Assembly: GCF_026151205.1 (NCBI RefSeq)
Contig: NW_026971847.1
Span: 1-29,203 of the forward strand
Origin: Bolinopsis microptera
Lineage: Eukaryota; Ctenophora; Tentaculata; Lobata; Bolinopsidae
Reading direction: 5' to 3'
Length of the DNA stretch: 29,203 bases
Shown: piece after piece, positions 8,116 to 21,480 of the stretch
Numbering within the stretch: position 1 is the first letter of the stretch
How the letters are laid out: each line of letters starts with the position of its first letter
Translations under genes and position numbers: made by a program
Notes under the pieces: model-generated
Databases searched by the model: none
Seen by the model: the letters and a program-made list of their open reading frames with translations, nothing else
Told to the model about the DNA's origin: nothing

Positions 8116-11100
8116 TACCCAAAAAAGGGGGGCCCTGGGGGGGAAATTTTCCCCAATTTTGAAAAAAAAAAAAAACAGACTTTTCTGACTTTCAATTGAC
8201 GAAACTATTTAAAAAAAAATTTAACCCAAAAATTTTCTTGTGTTTTCCCTGACTTAAAAAAAATTTTCTTGCATGTTTTTTGGAAATTAATCTACTTCAG
8301 TTTTTCCCCATCAAAAACTGGGGCAGGGGGGATAAAAGGGGCCAAACCACACATGTTTACTTTTTTCTTTCCCCCAAAAACAACCCCCAAAGCTTGGCTT
8401 TGGCCTTTAAAAAAAAAAAAAAAGGGAAATTTCCAAATTATCAAAATACCTTTTTTTCCCTCATGGGGGAAAAGTGGAGTCAATTTTGTCGGGGGGGAAA
8501 ATTACGTCCCTTTATATTTTGGGGTTTTATTGGGGACTGTTAAAAGAAAATTTAACAAAAATTTTTTAGGTCAAAAAAATTTTGGGGGGGGACTGGTGGA
8601 CCACAGGTCTTGGAAAAAGGGGCAGGCAACCCAATGCTGTCTAAATTTTTGGGCCCAAAGGGGCCCCTTGGCCATAGAAAAATGTACAACCCTTCAAAGG
8701 GGTAAATCCCTCCAAAATCAGTGAAAAAAAACCAAAAAATGAAGTTTTTTTTATTTTCTTTGGACATCCAGGGTCTGAAAAAAGGTAAAGGCATTTTTTT
8801 CTGTTTAATTAAGAAAAACTAAATAAAATTAATTTTTGGTCATAAAAATTTGTTTTTTTCAGCTAAAACCCCAGAACGAGCGTAGGAAAAAAATTAACAA
8901 AAAAATTTTATTTTTTAAAAAAATCATGGGGGCAAATTATTTTTTCAAAACCAAATTTATAATAAAACCTGGGCTTGCAGGTTTTTGCTGTGGGGAGATC
9001 AATTTTGTAGAAGATATGGGGGGAATTTTCCAAATGCTGTTTTTTTAAAAAAATGCGCAGGGGAACTTTTCCAATTGGGCCCCCATCAGAGGGGGGACTG
9101 TCAGCTAAAGGCTTTAAGCTGTTTAAACCAACATTTTTTAAACTGCAGGGGACTTTAAAAGTTCATCAGCCTTTTTGGAAAAAGTTATTTGAAGAAAAAA
9201 AGAACAGGTTTTGGCAAGCTGTTTTATTACTTCTATAAATTTTTTAAAATAAGTAAACTATATGAATTTAGTTTTTTTAAAGGGGGGTATCTCTTTAAAA
9301 AAATTAAATTTTTCCCTTTTTTCCCGGGGGGAACATTTTCTTAAAACCATAACCGTCCCCCCCCCGGATTTTAAAAGGGGAACAGGATTTGGCTACCATC
9401 TGCTTGGGCAAAAAAACCGGAGTTTTATGCCCCCAAAGCAACCCCCCACTAGCATCAGGTGGGGAAAAAGATATGGGTTTTTGGAAAAAAACCCCGTATT
9501 GGACCCGGACCAATCTATACAAAAAGGAGCTTTTTCCCCCCCCCCAACTTGATTTTTTTGGGGGGGGGAAAAATAATAAAAATGGTCGTCCAAATTTTTC
9601 CCCTTTTGGACGGTTTTTGGGGGGGGGTTTTGAGGGGAAAAATTGGGCTAAATTTAGCCGCTATCTTGTTTCCCCCCTGCACTTCCCCTGGGTTTTGAAA
9701 AGGGGGGCCAGCGAATCCCGACTTTGGACGGAGGGGATTAGCAAACTATTGGGTGGGGAAATTTTTAATGGTTATCTGAAATTACCCCGGGGGCCAAAAG
9801 GGGGGTAATTTTAAAAAAAATGTAAGATCTTACCCCCAAAGGTTTTTATAATTTTTTTTAAAAACGATTTTTAGATCCCCCCCTACCCCACCTTTTTTTC
9901 CCCCACATCCTCTAAGTTTTCAGTTCAAGTCCCATTGGGTTTTTTTTTTATACCTTATGAAAAATTTTTTTTATTAAGAAAATTTTTTTGAAATTGGGGC
10001 AGATTTTTTATGTTAATTAAGATGTTTTATTTTTTTTTTAAAAAGAAAATTTGATCCCAATTTAATTATGCCCCCACTCATGCTTTTCTGACTAATTGAC
10101 TAATTTTAAAAGTTTTTTTTTCCCCCGGATATTAATTTTAATCTTCCAATTTTCCCGAAATTGAATTTTTTCCTTTTTTTAATTCTTTTAAATTTGAATA
10201 CAAATTTGTAATATTTTAATCAAATTTTAACCATTGTAAAAAAACAGAATTTCCCGACAAAACGTTCTTGGGGGAAAAAGATTTTCTGTTGGTGAAAAAT
10301 TTTTCAAGATCAAATCAATTGAATCACAGTGACTGGGAAATACACCCTCAGTTTTGGTAATACTTCAATAAAGTTTTTTAGTGGATTAGACCTTTTGGCA
10401 AGCTTTTAAACCCCCGGCAAAAAAACGTAAAAGAAGGATAAACCCCCTGAAAATTAAAAAAAACTTTAAAAAAAATTTTTGGGGGGTTTTTTTTACCCGA
10501 AAATGGGAAAAAAAACATTAAAAAAAGGTTCCCCCCCCAAAATTTCTTTTAAAACCAAGTGGGAAACCCCCTTTTTCAGGTTTTCAAAAATTAAAAAAAC
10601 TTTAAAACCCCCCGGGAAAATTTTCCCTGGCCCAAAAGGTTTTCGTTCCTTTGTTTTGGGCCCCAAAAAATGGGCCCAAAAAATTTTTTTTGGAAAAAAA
10701 TAGGAAAAAAAGAGCTTTTTGGGAAAAAAGTTTTTCCTTGGGTAAGTTTTTCAGTTTTTTTTCCCAAAAGGGGCTTTTTCACTTTTGGTTCTTGGAAATC
10801 CAAGCTTTTCCCCGGGTTAAAATTTCCCATTAAAGTCCCCCTTTAAAATTTCCACATCAGAAAAAAAGTTTTATGTTTATTTTTTTGTTGGGTACAAAAA
10901 AAAGCTTTCCCCCCCGCCCATGGTCCCCCCTGACCTTCCAAACAAACCACTTTTTTTTTTTTTTAAATCAATATAGAATTTTCCCCCAAAAAGGTTTCCC
11001 CCCCAAAAAACCCCAACAAAGACCTTTTTGTTTTGGGGAAAATTTTTTTTTCGGAAAAAACAATTTTTTGGAAATTTCATGGTGGAAAAAAAATTTTTCC

Positions 11101-14100
11101 CCCCCCTGGGGAAAACTTGCCCCAAAATTTCTTTGAGGTTTTCCCATCGGAAAAGGTTCCCCGGGTTTAATTGAAAAGGCCCCCCCCCAGGGAAAAGGGG
11201 GGGTTTAAAAAAGTCAAGGGGAAAAATTTTTTTTGGGGTTTGGGAAAAAAACAAAATTTGGGACACCAGACCCCGATTTCCCAATGTGTCCCCCCCAAAA
11301 AAAAACACCGTTTTCCTTTTTTAATTTTAAAGAGGGTTGGACCCCAGCCGGTTTTTTTGTTTTTTTGGGAACCCCCCCCTTTTTTAAAGAAAGACCCTGG
11401 AAAATTTAAAAGTGGTTCCCCAAAAGAATTTTTTCGAGGAAAATTAAACAATCCTGTTCCCCCCCCGAAAAAATTGAAACCCCGAACCCAACCAAAAGGG
11501 GCCCCCAGGAAAATTTTTTTCCCTTTGGACCCTTGGGTTAAAAAAGCAGGGAAAGGAAAAAAATTTCAAAATTTTTTAAAAATTGTTCCCTTTGGGGCGA
11601 ATTCCAAAAAATTTTTAGAAAACCTTTGGGGATCGGTCCCCCCCAAATTTTAAAAGGACCCTTTTTTGGTCCCCCTGGGAATCCCAACCCCATTTTTGGG
11701 CCCAAAAAATCTTTTAAAGGGCCCTTAAAAAATCTTCCCTTTTCAAAAAAAATTTAAAAAAAAAGAAAAAAAACCTTTTTCCCCCCCCTTTTTGAAAAAA
11801 AATCTGGGTTTTTTCCGGGGTTTGGGGCGAAAACCCCCGTTTTTTCCCCCCCGAGGAAAATTCCCCGGGCCCGAAATTTTATGTCCCCCCCCCCTTTTCC
11901 TAAAAAACGGAAAATTTTTTCCCCAAAGATTCCTTTAAAAAAAAATGTTTTTCCCAAAATGAAAGAAAAATGGGGAAAATAAACTGAACAGGGGAAAAAG
12001 GGTTTTTTCCCCCTTTTAAAACCCCTTCTTAAAACCCCCGGTTTTTTAAAAAAAAGATCCCGCCAAAAAAAAACTTTCTTTTTCCCCCCCCCCAAAAAGG
12101 GGAATTTTAATTTTTTTGGAATTCCCGGGGGAAAAAATTTTTTTTTCGGGCCCCCCTTTTTAAAAAAAGAGTTAATTGGGGGGGAAATTAAGGCCCGAAA
12201 ACTGGAAAAATTTTTTTCCCCTATGATACATCCAGATCCTTTAAACCCATCACAAAAGTTTTTTTTCCAAACTAAAAAAAAGTCGAAACCCTATCAAAAA
12301 GAAAAAGAAAGGGGGTTTCCCTTAACCCCACTCCACTCCAGAAAAAATGCAGGACTTTAAAAAGATAAACCCCCCTTTTTTTGTTAAAAAAACCTACAAG
12401 AAACCCCCCCCTAAAAAATAACCCCGGCCCAAAAACCCTCCCCGAGGTTTCCCCCCCCGGGCCCTGCCCTTCCTTTTTTTTTTGAAATCCCCCAAAAAAA
12501 ATTTAGTTAAAATTTGAAGGAAAAAAAAACCAAATAACGCCCCCCCTGGTGGGAAAGGCCCTTTTTTTTGGAAAAACCCCCACAAAAAGAAAAACCCCCC
12601 CTTAAAACCCTTCCCATTTGTTTAAAAGCTTTTTTTTGAACCAACCTTTTTTTTTTGGGGTTTAGCAACCCTTTGACAAAAGAAAAGGGTTTTAAAACCC
12701 GTTTTGGGGAACGAAAAAAAAGCTGGGAGGAAAAAAAGATTTTTGGAAAAAAGAACAAAAAATGGGAAAAAAAAAGGGCTGGTTCCCCCACCCTAAGGAA
12801 AAATCCAAAAAAGCATTTCTTTTTTTCAAAAAAAGAAAATCCCCAAAAAGAACCCCTGATAATTCCCAAAAATACAAGTGACAAAAAAACCCCAATTTTT
12901 TTTTTTACCAGGTTTTTTCCCTGGATGGAAAAAGGAAAAGGGTTTCCCCCCCCCCCAAAACAAATTTCCGACCCGAATTTTTTCCCCCGGGAAAAATTTT
13001 CACCCTCCCCAAAAAACTGAACCCTAAAACCCCAAAATGTTTCCCCCCACAAAAACATTGGTCCCCCCCTCCCCCAAGGGGTTTTTCCCAAACTGCCCCC
13101 CAAAAAACATTTTTTCCCGCTGAAAATTTCAAAACAGAAAAAACCAAATTGGGGAAAATTTAAACAAAGGTTTTAAAAAAAACGGGGTCCCCTCCCTTTT
13201 AGGAGAAAAAGTTTTTTTTATCCAAAAAAAAAACGCCCCACAGGTTGGGGATGAAAAAGTTTTTAAGAATGCTTGGGGCAGAAAGTTTTTTTAAATTTCT
13301 ATTGCTAGTTTGTTTTTTAGAGGGGTGCCCCCAGTGGCACTTTTTGGGGCGCCCCAGTTGGGGTTTCCCAAAAAAAGGGGGGGTTTTTCCTTTTTAAAAG
13401 ATGGGAAACCCCAAAAATTTTGGCCCCCCCCTGATTTTTTTACTCTAATTTTGGGGAAAGTCTTTCTTTTAAAAAAGGGGGGGCCCCCCTTTAAAAGGGA
13501 ACTTTTCCAACGAAAATTTTTTGGGGAAAAAAATTTTTTTGGGGGGCCTCCCCCCTATCATTTTTTTTAACCCTTTTTATTTCCTTTAAAAAAAGTTTCC
13601 AAAAAATATTAAAATCCCCAAAAAATTTTTAAAGGATTAATAGGGAAAAAAAACGTTTTTCCCCTAGAAAAATTGGGTTTTTTTTTTTTTAAACTTTTTT
13701 TTCTTTTCAGGGGCCCGACCAAAAAAGGGGGTTTTTTGGGGAAAAATTAAAAAGGGGTTTTTTGTGGGGACCCGAAAGGGGAAAAACCCCCGGGCAGAAA
13801 AACCCCCCCTCCCAAACCCCCCTAACCCCACCAGCCCACCTTCCCCCAAAGCCCGGGTCCCCAAACCAAATTTCCCTTTTAAAAGGGCCCTTTTCCTTTC
13901 ACCTAAAATTTTAAAGTTTCCCTTTTTGTTTTTTTCTTCCCCCCTTTGGATTTTTTTTTTTACTAAATTTAAATTTGGGGGTTTTTTCCCCCCCAATTTA
14001 AAAGGGGTGCTTTTCCCCCGGGTTTTTTTAAAAAAGGGGGTTTTTAAAAAAAAAAGATTTTTGATTTTAGACATTTAAGGTCCTTTAATTTTGTTAAAAA

Positions 14101-17100
14101 AAAAAAAAACCCCCCCTTTTTCCCAAAAAAAAAAAAAACCCCCCTTTTCCAAACAAAAGTAATTTTAAAAGTAAAATTTAATTTTAAACGGGAAAAAAAA
14201 CCCCCACCCCCCTTCAAGCCCTCCCCCTTTTTTTCAAAAAACGGCCAAAATGCCCGGAACCCCCCCCGAAAGCGATAGAAAGAGTGGTTTTTCAGGGGTA
14301 ATAAAACCCCGCAAAAAACCCTGGAAACCCCTGAAAAAATGGGGGCGAAAAATTTTCTGGGAAGGGGAGCCCAAAAATTCCCCTTTCCCCTGAAGGAATG
14401 GTTAAAAAATGGAAAACCCGAGGACCCCTGGGTTTTAAGGGGGGACACTCCCCCCTAAAAACATGTTTTTTTAGGAAAATTTTTTTTTGGGGGCCCCCCC
14501 TAAAAATCCCGACATCAAATTGAATTTTCCCCCTTTTTTCTGAAACCCCGGGCCCCCAGCCCCGCAACCCCCTTTTTAAAAAAAAAAAAAATTATTTCGG
14601 TTTAAATGGGGAAAATTATTTTTTTGGAAAACCCCAATTTAAAAACCCCGGAAATTAAAAAATTTAAAAAAAGGAAAAAAAAAAAAACCGGTCAGCCCAA
14701 AATTTCCCCGGGGGCCTAAAATTCCCCTTTGGGGAAACCCAATTTTTCCCCCCTAGAAAAAACTTCCCTTAAAACTAAAAATTTTAATTTCGGGGTTTTT
14801 AAAGTGGGGTTCCCCCCAAAAAAAAATGGTTTTTTGTCCCCGTGGGCGAAAAATTTTTTCCCCTGAAAAAACCTGTTTTAAATTATAAACCCCTATTTAA
14901 CAATATCTTCCCGATCTGCAAAAACCCCTTTTGTTTTTTTTTTTTACCTGGAAAATTTTTTAAAAATTGTTTTCCCCGGGTTTGTTTAGGAAAAGCCAGT
15001 TTTTTCCCCCTTTCCCCCCTTTTTTCCGGAAATTTCCCGGGAAATAAACCCCACCCCGGGGCCCCTTAACATTGATTTTGATTTTTGGGGGTAAAAGGTT
15101 ATTTTAAATTTTTTTTTGTTTCCCCTTTTTTTTTTTTTTTATACGTTCCCCTTTTTTAAAAAACCTCTTTATAAACCCCCAAACCCAAGGGGATCCCAAA
15201 TTTTAAATTTTTTAAAAAATTTGTTTTTCCCTTTTTTTTTGTTTTAAAATTTAAAAAAATTTGGAAAAACCCAAGGGGCCCCCTTAAAAATTTCCCTTTA
15301 AAAAAAAAATTTTCCGGGGAAACTATGAAAAAATAAACTTACTATATTTTTACAGGTTTTAAAGGGCCAAACAAAAAAGGGGGTTTTTAAAAAAAAAAAA
15401 AGCCCCACTAAAAGAGGGGAATTTTACCAAAAAAAAGTACTGAAATTTAAAAACCCACAGAAAAGGGGCCTTTATTCCCGGTAAAAAACCTAAAACCCTT
15501 CCAATACCTTCCTCCCTCTGATGAAATAAAAATTTCCCCCCAAAAAAATTCCCCCCACCCCGATTTCCACAGAAAAAGAGAAAGAAATTTCTTGGGGGAA
15601 AAGGGGCTTTAAAAAAAAATCCCCCCCTCGTTTTCCCCCCAAAACCCACCCCAAAAAAAGGGAAAAGGTGGGCCCGCCCCCGAAATGGGAATGTTTTTGT
15701 TTTTCCCTGAAAAACAAGCTGAAAAAGGGAAATTTTTTTCAGAAAAAAGGGGGGCCCCCGGGTGCTGAAAAAGGGTTTGGGCTCCCTAAAAAAGTTTAAA
15801 ACGGGAGTCCCCGATTGTTTTTTTTTTTCCCGGGGGGTTTCCCCGTAAAAGTTTTTAAAGGTTTAAATTTTTGGGGGGAGTCCCCCGAAATTTTTTTAAA
15901 TTGGAAAAAAATGACGGGAAAAACCCCGGGAAATTTGGGGGAAAAAGCCCGAAAAAAAAAACATTTTCACCTGGTTTATTTAAAAAATTTTTTTATGTGG
16001 CACTCCGGGGAAAAAAAGTGTTTTTGGGGTGAAAAAGGCCCGTTTAAACCCCGGGAAAAATTTTAGAGATAAATGAAAACCCATTACCCCGGTTTTCCCT
16101 CGAAAAATTCCTTTCCCAAATATTCAAAATTAAAATTTTTGGGGGTTTGGTTTTTTTTTTTGTGGGGGTTAAAAAAGGAACCCCCCATGTTTCCCCCCCC
16201 CGGGTTTTGGGCTCAATTCCCCAAAAAACCCCTTTCCCCAAAAAGACCTTTAAAATAATTTTTGGGAAAACCCCCTCCTTTTAAAGAAAGATTTTTTTTA
16301 ATTTCAAAGGGAAAACCACATGGGGGGTTGGAATTTGGGTTTTTTTGGGTTTTGGAAAACCGGAAAGAAACCCAAAAGAACCGCTACGTAAGGCCCAACC
16401 CATTTTGCGAAAATGGCGGGGGTTTTTTGAGGGGTTTCCCCCAACCCAAAAAATTTCCCCTTATACCCAAAAATTTTTTAAAAGTTTCCCCCCCGCAAAA
16501 TTCCCCTCCCTTTCCCTTCCCCCCTGAAAAAAACGCTGAAAAAAAAACGCCACATCGCCCCTGAAAAAATTCCCCCAAATGTTTTAAAAAATACCCAAAC
16601 AAAACCCCCACCTTTAAAAACCTTTCCTTTCCTTAACCTTTCCCAAAAAACTTTTAACAGAAAAAATGAGAATTTGAAAACCCTTTCCCCCCCACCCAAA
16701 AAACCCCAAACCTTTTTTTCCCCCTTTCAAAAAAAACCCGAAAAACCCAAACCCCCCCCAACCCTAATTTCCAATTCCAGACTTTTTTAAACCCCGGCTT
16801 TTGGGATTTTTCCAAATTTTTCTTCCCCCTTTAGAACGGGAAAAAAGGGTTCCCCGCCAGCCCAGCCTAACCCGGGGCCTTTTTGTTTTTTTCCCCCCCC
16901 CCCCCCCCGGGGGGGGCCCGCCCGTCCCCCTTTAAACCCCCAAAAATGCTAAACCCCGGTAAAGGAAATTTGGGGGGTTTTTAAAAAAGGGTTTTTGTGA
17001 AGGTTTTTTTTCTCCGGGTCCCCCCCCAAGGGGCAGGAAAAAAATTTGGGTTTAATTTTCCCCGGTTTTTGGGGGGTTAGACAGAAAAGGGTTTTTTGTC

Positions 17101-20100
17101 CCAAAAAAAAATGTTTAAAAGGTTTTTTAAAATTAAAATAGCCCCAAAGGGTTTAAATTTTTAAAAAAACGATTTTTTTTTTAATTTGGGTTTTTTTAAA
17201 GTTTTTGAGGGGGGAAAAAAACCCCCTTTTTTAGGGGGGGAAAAGGGGCGGAAAAAAATTTTTTTTTTCATTATTTTTTTTCCAACCTTTTTTTATTTTT
17301 TAAAAGGGGAAAAAGGGGCCCTTTTTGGGGTTTTTTTTAAAAAAAAGGAAATTTTTTTTTTTTGTAAAATTTTGGGGGGGGGGGTAAATTTTTTTGGCAC
17401 CCCAATTTTAAAAGGGGGGAATTTTTATTTTAAAAAAAAAGGTTTAAAATTTAAAAATCTAAGAATTTTTTTTACGAAAAATAAACCCCAAAAAAGAAAC
17501 GTTTTTATTAAAAAAAAACCAAAAGTAAAATTTTTTTAAAACTTTGACTTTAAAAAAAAACCTGCCTTTTTAAAAAAAAGTTTTCCCCCATTCCCTCCCA
17601 ATTCATCTTTTTGAATTAAACTTTTGTTTTTACCAAAGGGGGGTTAAAACCGGGGGAAATTATATCGGTGTTCCCCTTTTTTAAAATTTTTAAATGAAAA
17701 ATCCGAGAAAAAAATCTAGAAATTTAAATGTAAAAACCCAATGGGGATTTTAAAGTTTTTTTAATTAAACCAAAATTCCCAAATTCCCAAAAAACCAAAA
17801 TTTTTCCCTTTCCCGTAAAAATCGATGACTCCCGGGAAAAAAAATCCAAAAGATTTTAGGAAAAACCCCCAAAAAAAGGGCCCCCTATGTTTTTTTTGCC
17901 CCCCCGATAAATTTAAAATTGAGGTTTTGGATAAATTTAAAACTGAGTGGTTTTGGGCACTTTTTTCCATGGGGGGAAGAAAAAGAGGTTTGGGGTAGAA
18001 TTTTTTCCCCGTAAACCCCCCAAAAGGAAAACTAAAACCCTGAACCCCGCCCCCACCAAAAAGGGAAAGAAAACATGGGGGGGAAAGGGGTCCCCTTTTA
18101 TTTTTTTAAAACCCGAAAGGAAACCTGAAACCTGGTTAAATCGTAAAAAACCCCCCGAAAGGGGGAAAAATTTGGGTTAAAAAAAAAACAGAGGGGAAAA
18201 GGGGCCCCCCCGCCCGGTTTTTCCCCTTGGGATTCCCCCCCCCCTCCGTTGTGGGAAATCCCAAAAGGAAAATCCCCATTTTAAAACCTTCTGTAGCCCC
18301 CAAATTTTTTTTCCCGGGGGAAAACAGTAAAGGTTTTGGGCCCATGATAAAAACCCCTATTGAGGGTTTGGGTTTATGGGGTTTCTCACAAAACCCCAAA
18401 ATTTTTTTTGGGAAAAGCCCCAATTTTTTTCGAAACTCGAAACCCTCCCTTTTAAAAAAAAAAAAAAGGGGAAACCTTCACAAGGGGGAAAAAAAGGGGA
18501 AAAAAGTAAGGGAAAAAAAAACCCCCCTAAAAAATAATTTATCAATTTTGGGGGGGTTTGGAAAAAATTTTATTACTTTTAGGGGCCCTTTTATTTAATT
18601 TAAAACCCGGAAAAACCCTTGACCCAAACAAAATGGGGAAAACCAAACACCGGGCCCAAAGGAAAAAACCCTGGGAATTTCAAACAAAATTTTCCCCCCT
18701 TCAAAAACAATACCAAAAAAAGCAAGGAGCCTAAACCCAAAAACCAAAAAACCCCAAATGGGCCCCCCACTTCCCCATCATCTTTAAACCCGTGGGGGGG
18801 GAGTTTTCCTTTTGATTAAATCCCAAACCCTCCCGTCCCCCCAAAATTCCCAAAGGGGGTGCCCCCCCCTCAAGGGACTCCCCCCGGGGACCCGGGCCCC
18901 CCCTAAAGGGTGTCCCCCCGGTTTGGGGAAATTTTTTTTTCTTGTAAACGAAAAAAAAAAATTTTGTAAACCAAAAAACCAAAGGGGAAATAGCCCCCTT
19001 TCCGAACAGCAAATAAATGGGGTGAAAACCCCCGGAAATGGTTTTATAGGGTTTTTCCCCCCCCTTTTTCCCTTTTTCCCCTTTTAAAAGGAAACCTTCC
19101 TTTTGAGGCCCCCCCCAAAACCCCCCAAAATTTTCCAAAGAAACAAGAAGAAGGTAAAACCCAAAAAGGTTTTTAAAGGGAAGGGGTTTTTCCACAAGAA
19201 GGGGGGAGGAAAAATTTTTAAAAATTTTTTAAAAAAGTGCCTTTTTTCCCCAAAAAGGTCCCCCCGGCCCAATTTAAAATTTGAAAGGGCCCCCCAAAAA
19301 GTTCCCTTTCCCCGGAAGGACAAAAAGAAACTTTTAATTTACTGGAATTTTGGGGGCGAAATTTTTTAAAAAAACACAAAGAAACTAAGTCCCCCCCCCA
19401 GACAACCCCCCCATCAACCCCAAAAAACACGCCCCCCCAAAAAAAAAACCCTGGAAATGGGCCCGGCCAAATTTTTCACCCTTTTTTAAAAAAAACCCGG
19501 GGGGGGGCCCAAAAACCCCTTTTTCCCCGAACAAAAGGGCACGGGGAGTTGAGGAAGCAGAAAAAAACCCCGTCCCCCCCCCCTTCCCGGTGAATTTTTT
19601 CCCCCAAAAACCCAAAGGGCGTACAAAATAGAAAGGGTCCCCTAAAAAAGGGAACCCTCCTGAAAAGGGCCGTTTTCCCCCCCAAATTGGGAAACCCAGT
19701 GTGACCCTTTAGAAAAACCCTTTTTGGGTTTCTGGAAAAATTTTACAAGGGCCCCCTTTTAATTAAAAATTTCCCAAACCTGAAAGAAAAAAAAAATTCA
19801 AAAGCCCCACCAAGGAATTTGGAAATGGTTAAAAAAGGGGGGGTGGGGGGCCGGGCGGTTTTTTTGCTTAAACCCCGGCGGGGCCCTGAACCCGGGGTCA
19901 TGGGGGAACAAAAAGGGGACGGGGGGACCAAAAGCCGCCTTTTTTAACCCCGCCCAGTTTTTTCCCCGTTTTTAACAAACGGGGTACCACTAAACATTTC
20001 GATCCCCACAAAATGGGGGGGGAAAATTTTCCCAGGGAAAAACTCCCCCCAAAGGGGTCCCCTAAGGGGGCCCCAATTTTTTAAAAAACCTATTTTAAAA

Positions 20101-20340
20101 AATTTACAAAATTTAAAAGAACCCCCCCCATAACTTCCCCCCCCTGCCAAAAAAACCCCCAGCTAGGTTAAAAACTGCAATCTTCTTTTTTTGTCCCCCC
20201 CGCGGGGGTCCCCCAAAAGAAAAAAGCCTGGGGCAAAAATGGGGGGCAAAATTGGGCCCCAAATTAAATTTTGCGGACTTTTTTGGAGGTTTTTCCCCCC
20301 CCCCCTCAAAAATGCAAACCCCCAAATACCACATTTTTTG
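8116..20340. other. Homopolymer-inflated sequence, no interpretable genes
   Basis: About 12 kb consist of consecutive single-base runs of A, T, C and G, with few mixed words. Every open frame on both strands translates into strings dominated by Lys, Phe, Pro and Gly, the AAA/TTT/CCC/GGG residues, and complementary frames are open at the same places. Such run-length inflation in all four bases points to insertion errors in reads or consensus. Somewhat cleaner pieces occur near 10200-10400 and 12220-12360, but neither carries a recognisable gene. I annotate no coding, RNA or repeat feature here because the true base order cannot be recovered by eye. Confidence 0.85.
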
Positions 20341-21480
20341 GGGAAAAAAATTTGTGCAAAAAAAATTTTGGGGAAAAAAAATTTTTTAATTAAATAAATT
20401 AAAATTTTTTTTTAAATTTAAAAAGAAATTTAAAATTAAAAGGCCCAAAAATTTGCAAAATTTGAAAATTTGAAAAAGCCGGGTTTGATTTTGCACCAAA
20501 CCAACCCCACTAAAAACTTTTAAATTAAAAAATTAAAAAGGCCCCTTTTTAATATTATCTATTTTTTTTTTTTATTTTTTAAAATTTTTTAACAAAGGTT
20601 TTTTTTTTTTTGGGCCCCCTTTTTTGGGGGAATTTTTTACAATAAAAAGTCCCCCTTTTAAAAAATTTTTGGGTTTTTTAAATTTAAACTGAAGAAAATA
20701 AACAATCCCTTAAATTTTCCTGTAAAAAAAAACCTTTTTTAATTTTTCTATATAAATGGTTCCCCCCGAGAAAAAAGAAGGGGTGGCCCCGGTCCAAAAA
20801 AAAGGGTTTCCCTCTTTCTACTTTTTTTGAAGAAAAAAAAAAAAAATTTTTGTTTAAAATTTTTTTAAAGGAAAAAGGGAATTAATGCTCCAAGACCAAA
20901 AAGGAAAACCCCAACGAAAAAAATTAAAAATATTTTTTTTGTTTTTTTTTAATTTTTTTTGGTTTTTTTTTTTAAAAATGCTGTTTAATTTGGTTTTTAA
21001 ATTGGGTTTTTAAAAAATTTTTTTTTATCGGTTAAACCCTTTTAAATAGCCTTAAAAATTTTAGTTGATTTTGAAAAAATTAAACCTTTTTAAAATTTGT
21101 ATAGGGTTTTTTACCCGCCCCCCTAACTTTTTTTTTCTTTTCAAATTTTTCTTTTTAAATTTTTTTTTTTAAAATTATGTTGGCTATTTTTGGACAAAAA
21201 AGTTTAAGTCCCCCAAAAAAAAAAAATTTCAATAAGGAAAACGAGAAAAATTTTAAAAAGCTAAAAAGGGGAAAAAATAATTAAAAATTTAAAATTTTAA
21301 AGATTTTTAAAAAAAAGGGGTTTTAAAAATTGTTTTTTTTTTTGATTATTTTAAATTTTGGTTTTTTTAAAAAGGGGGGTTTTGGGTTTGGTTGGGACCC
21401 TTAAAACCCAAAAAAGTTTTTTGGGTTTTCCCTTTTTTAAAACCCTTTTAAAAAAAAATTTTTTAAAATTTCCCAAACAA
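20341..21480. other. Noisy AT-rich block
   Basis: Here the runs are nearly all A and T, with G/C runs sparse, so the underlying DNA is probably AT-rich non-coding sequence with the same homopolymer inflation. No feature is supportable. Confidence 0.7.
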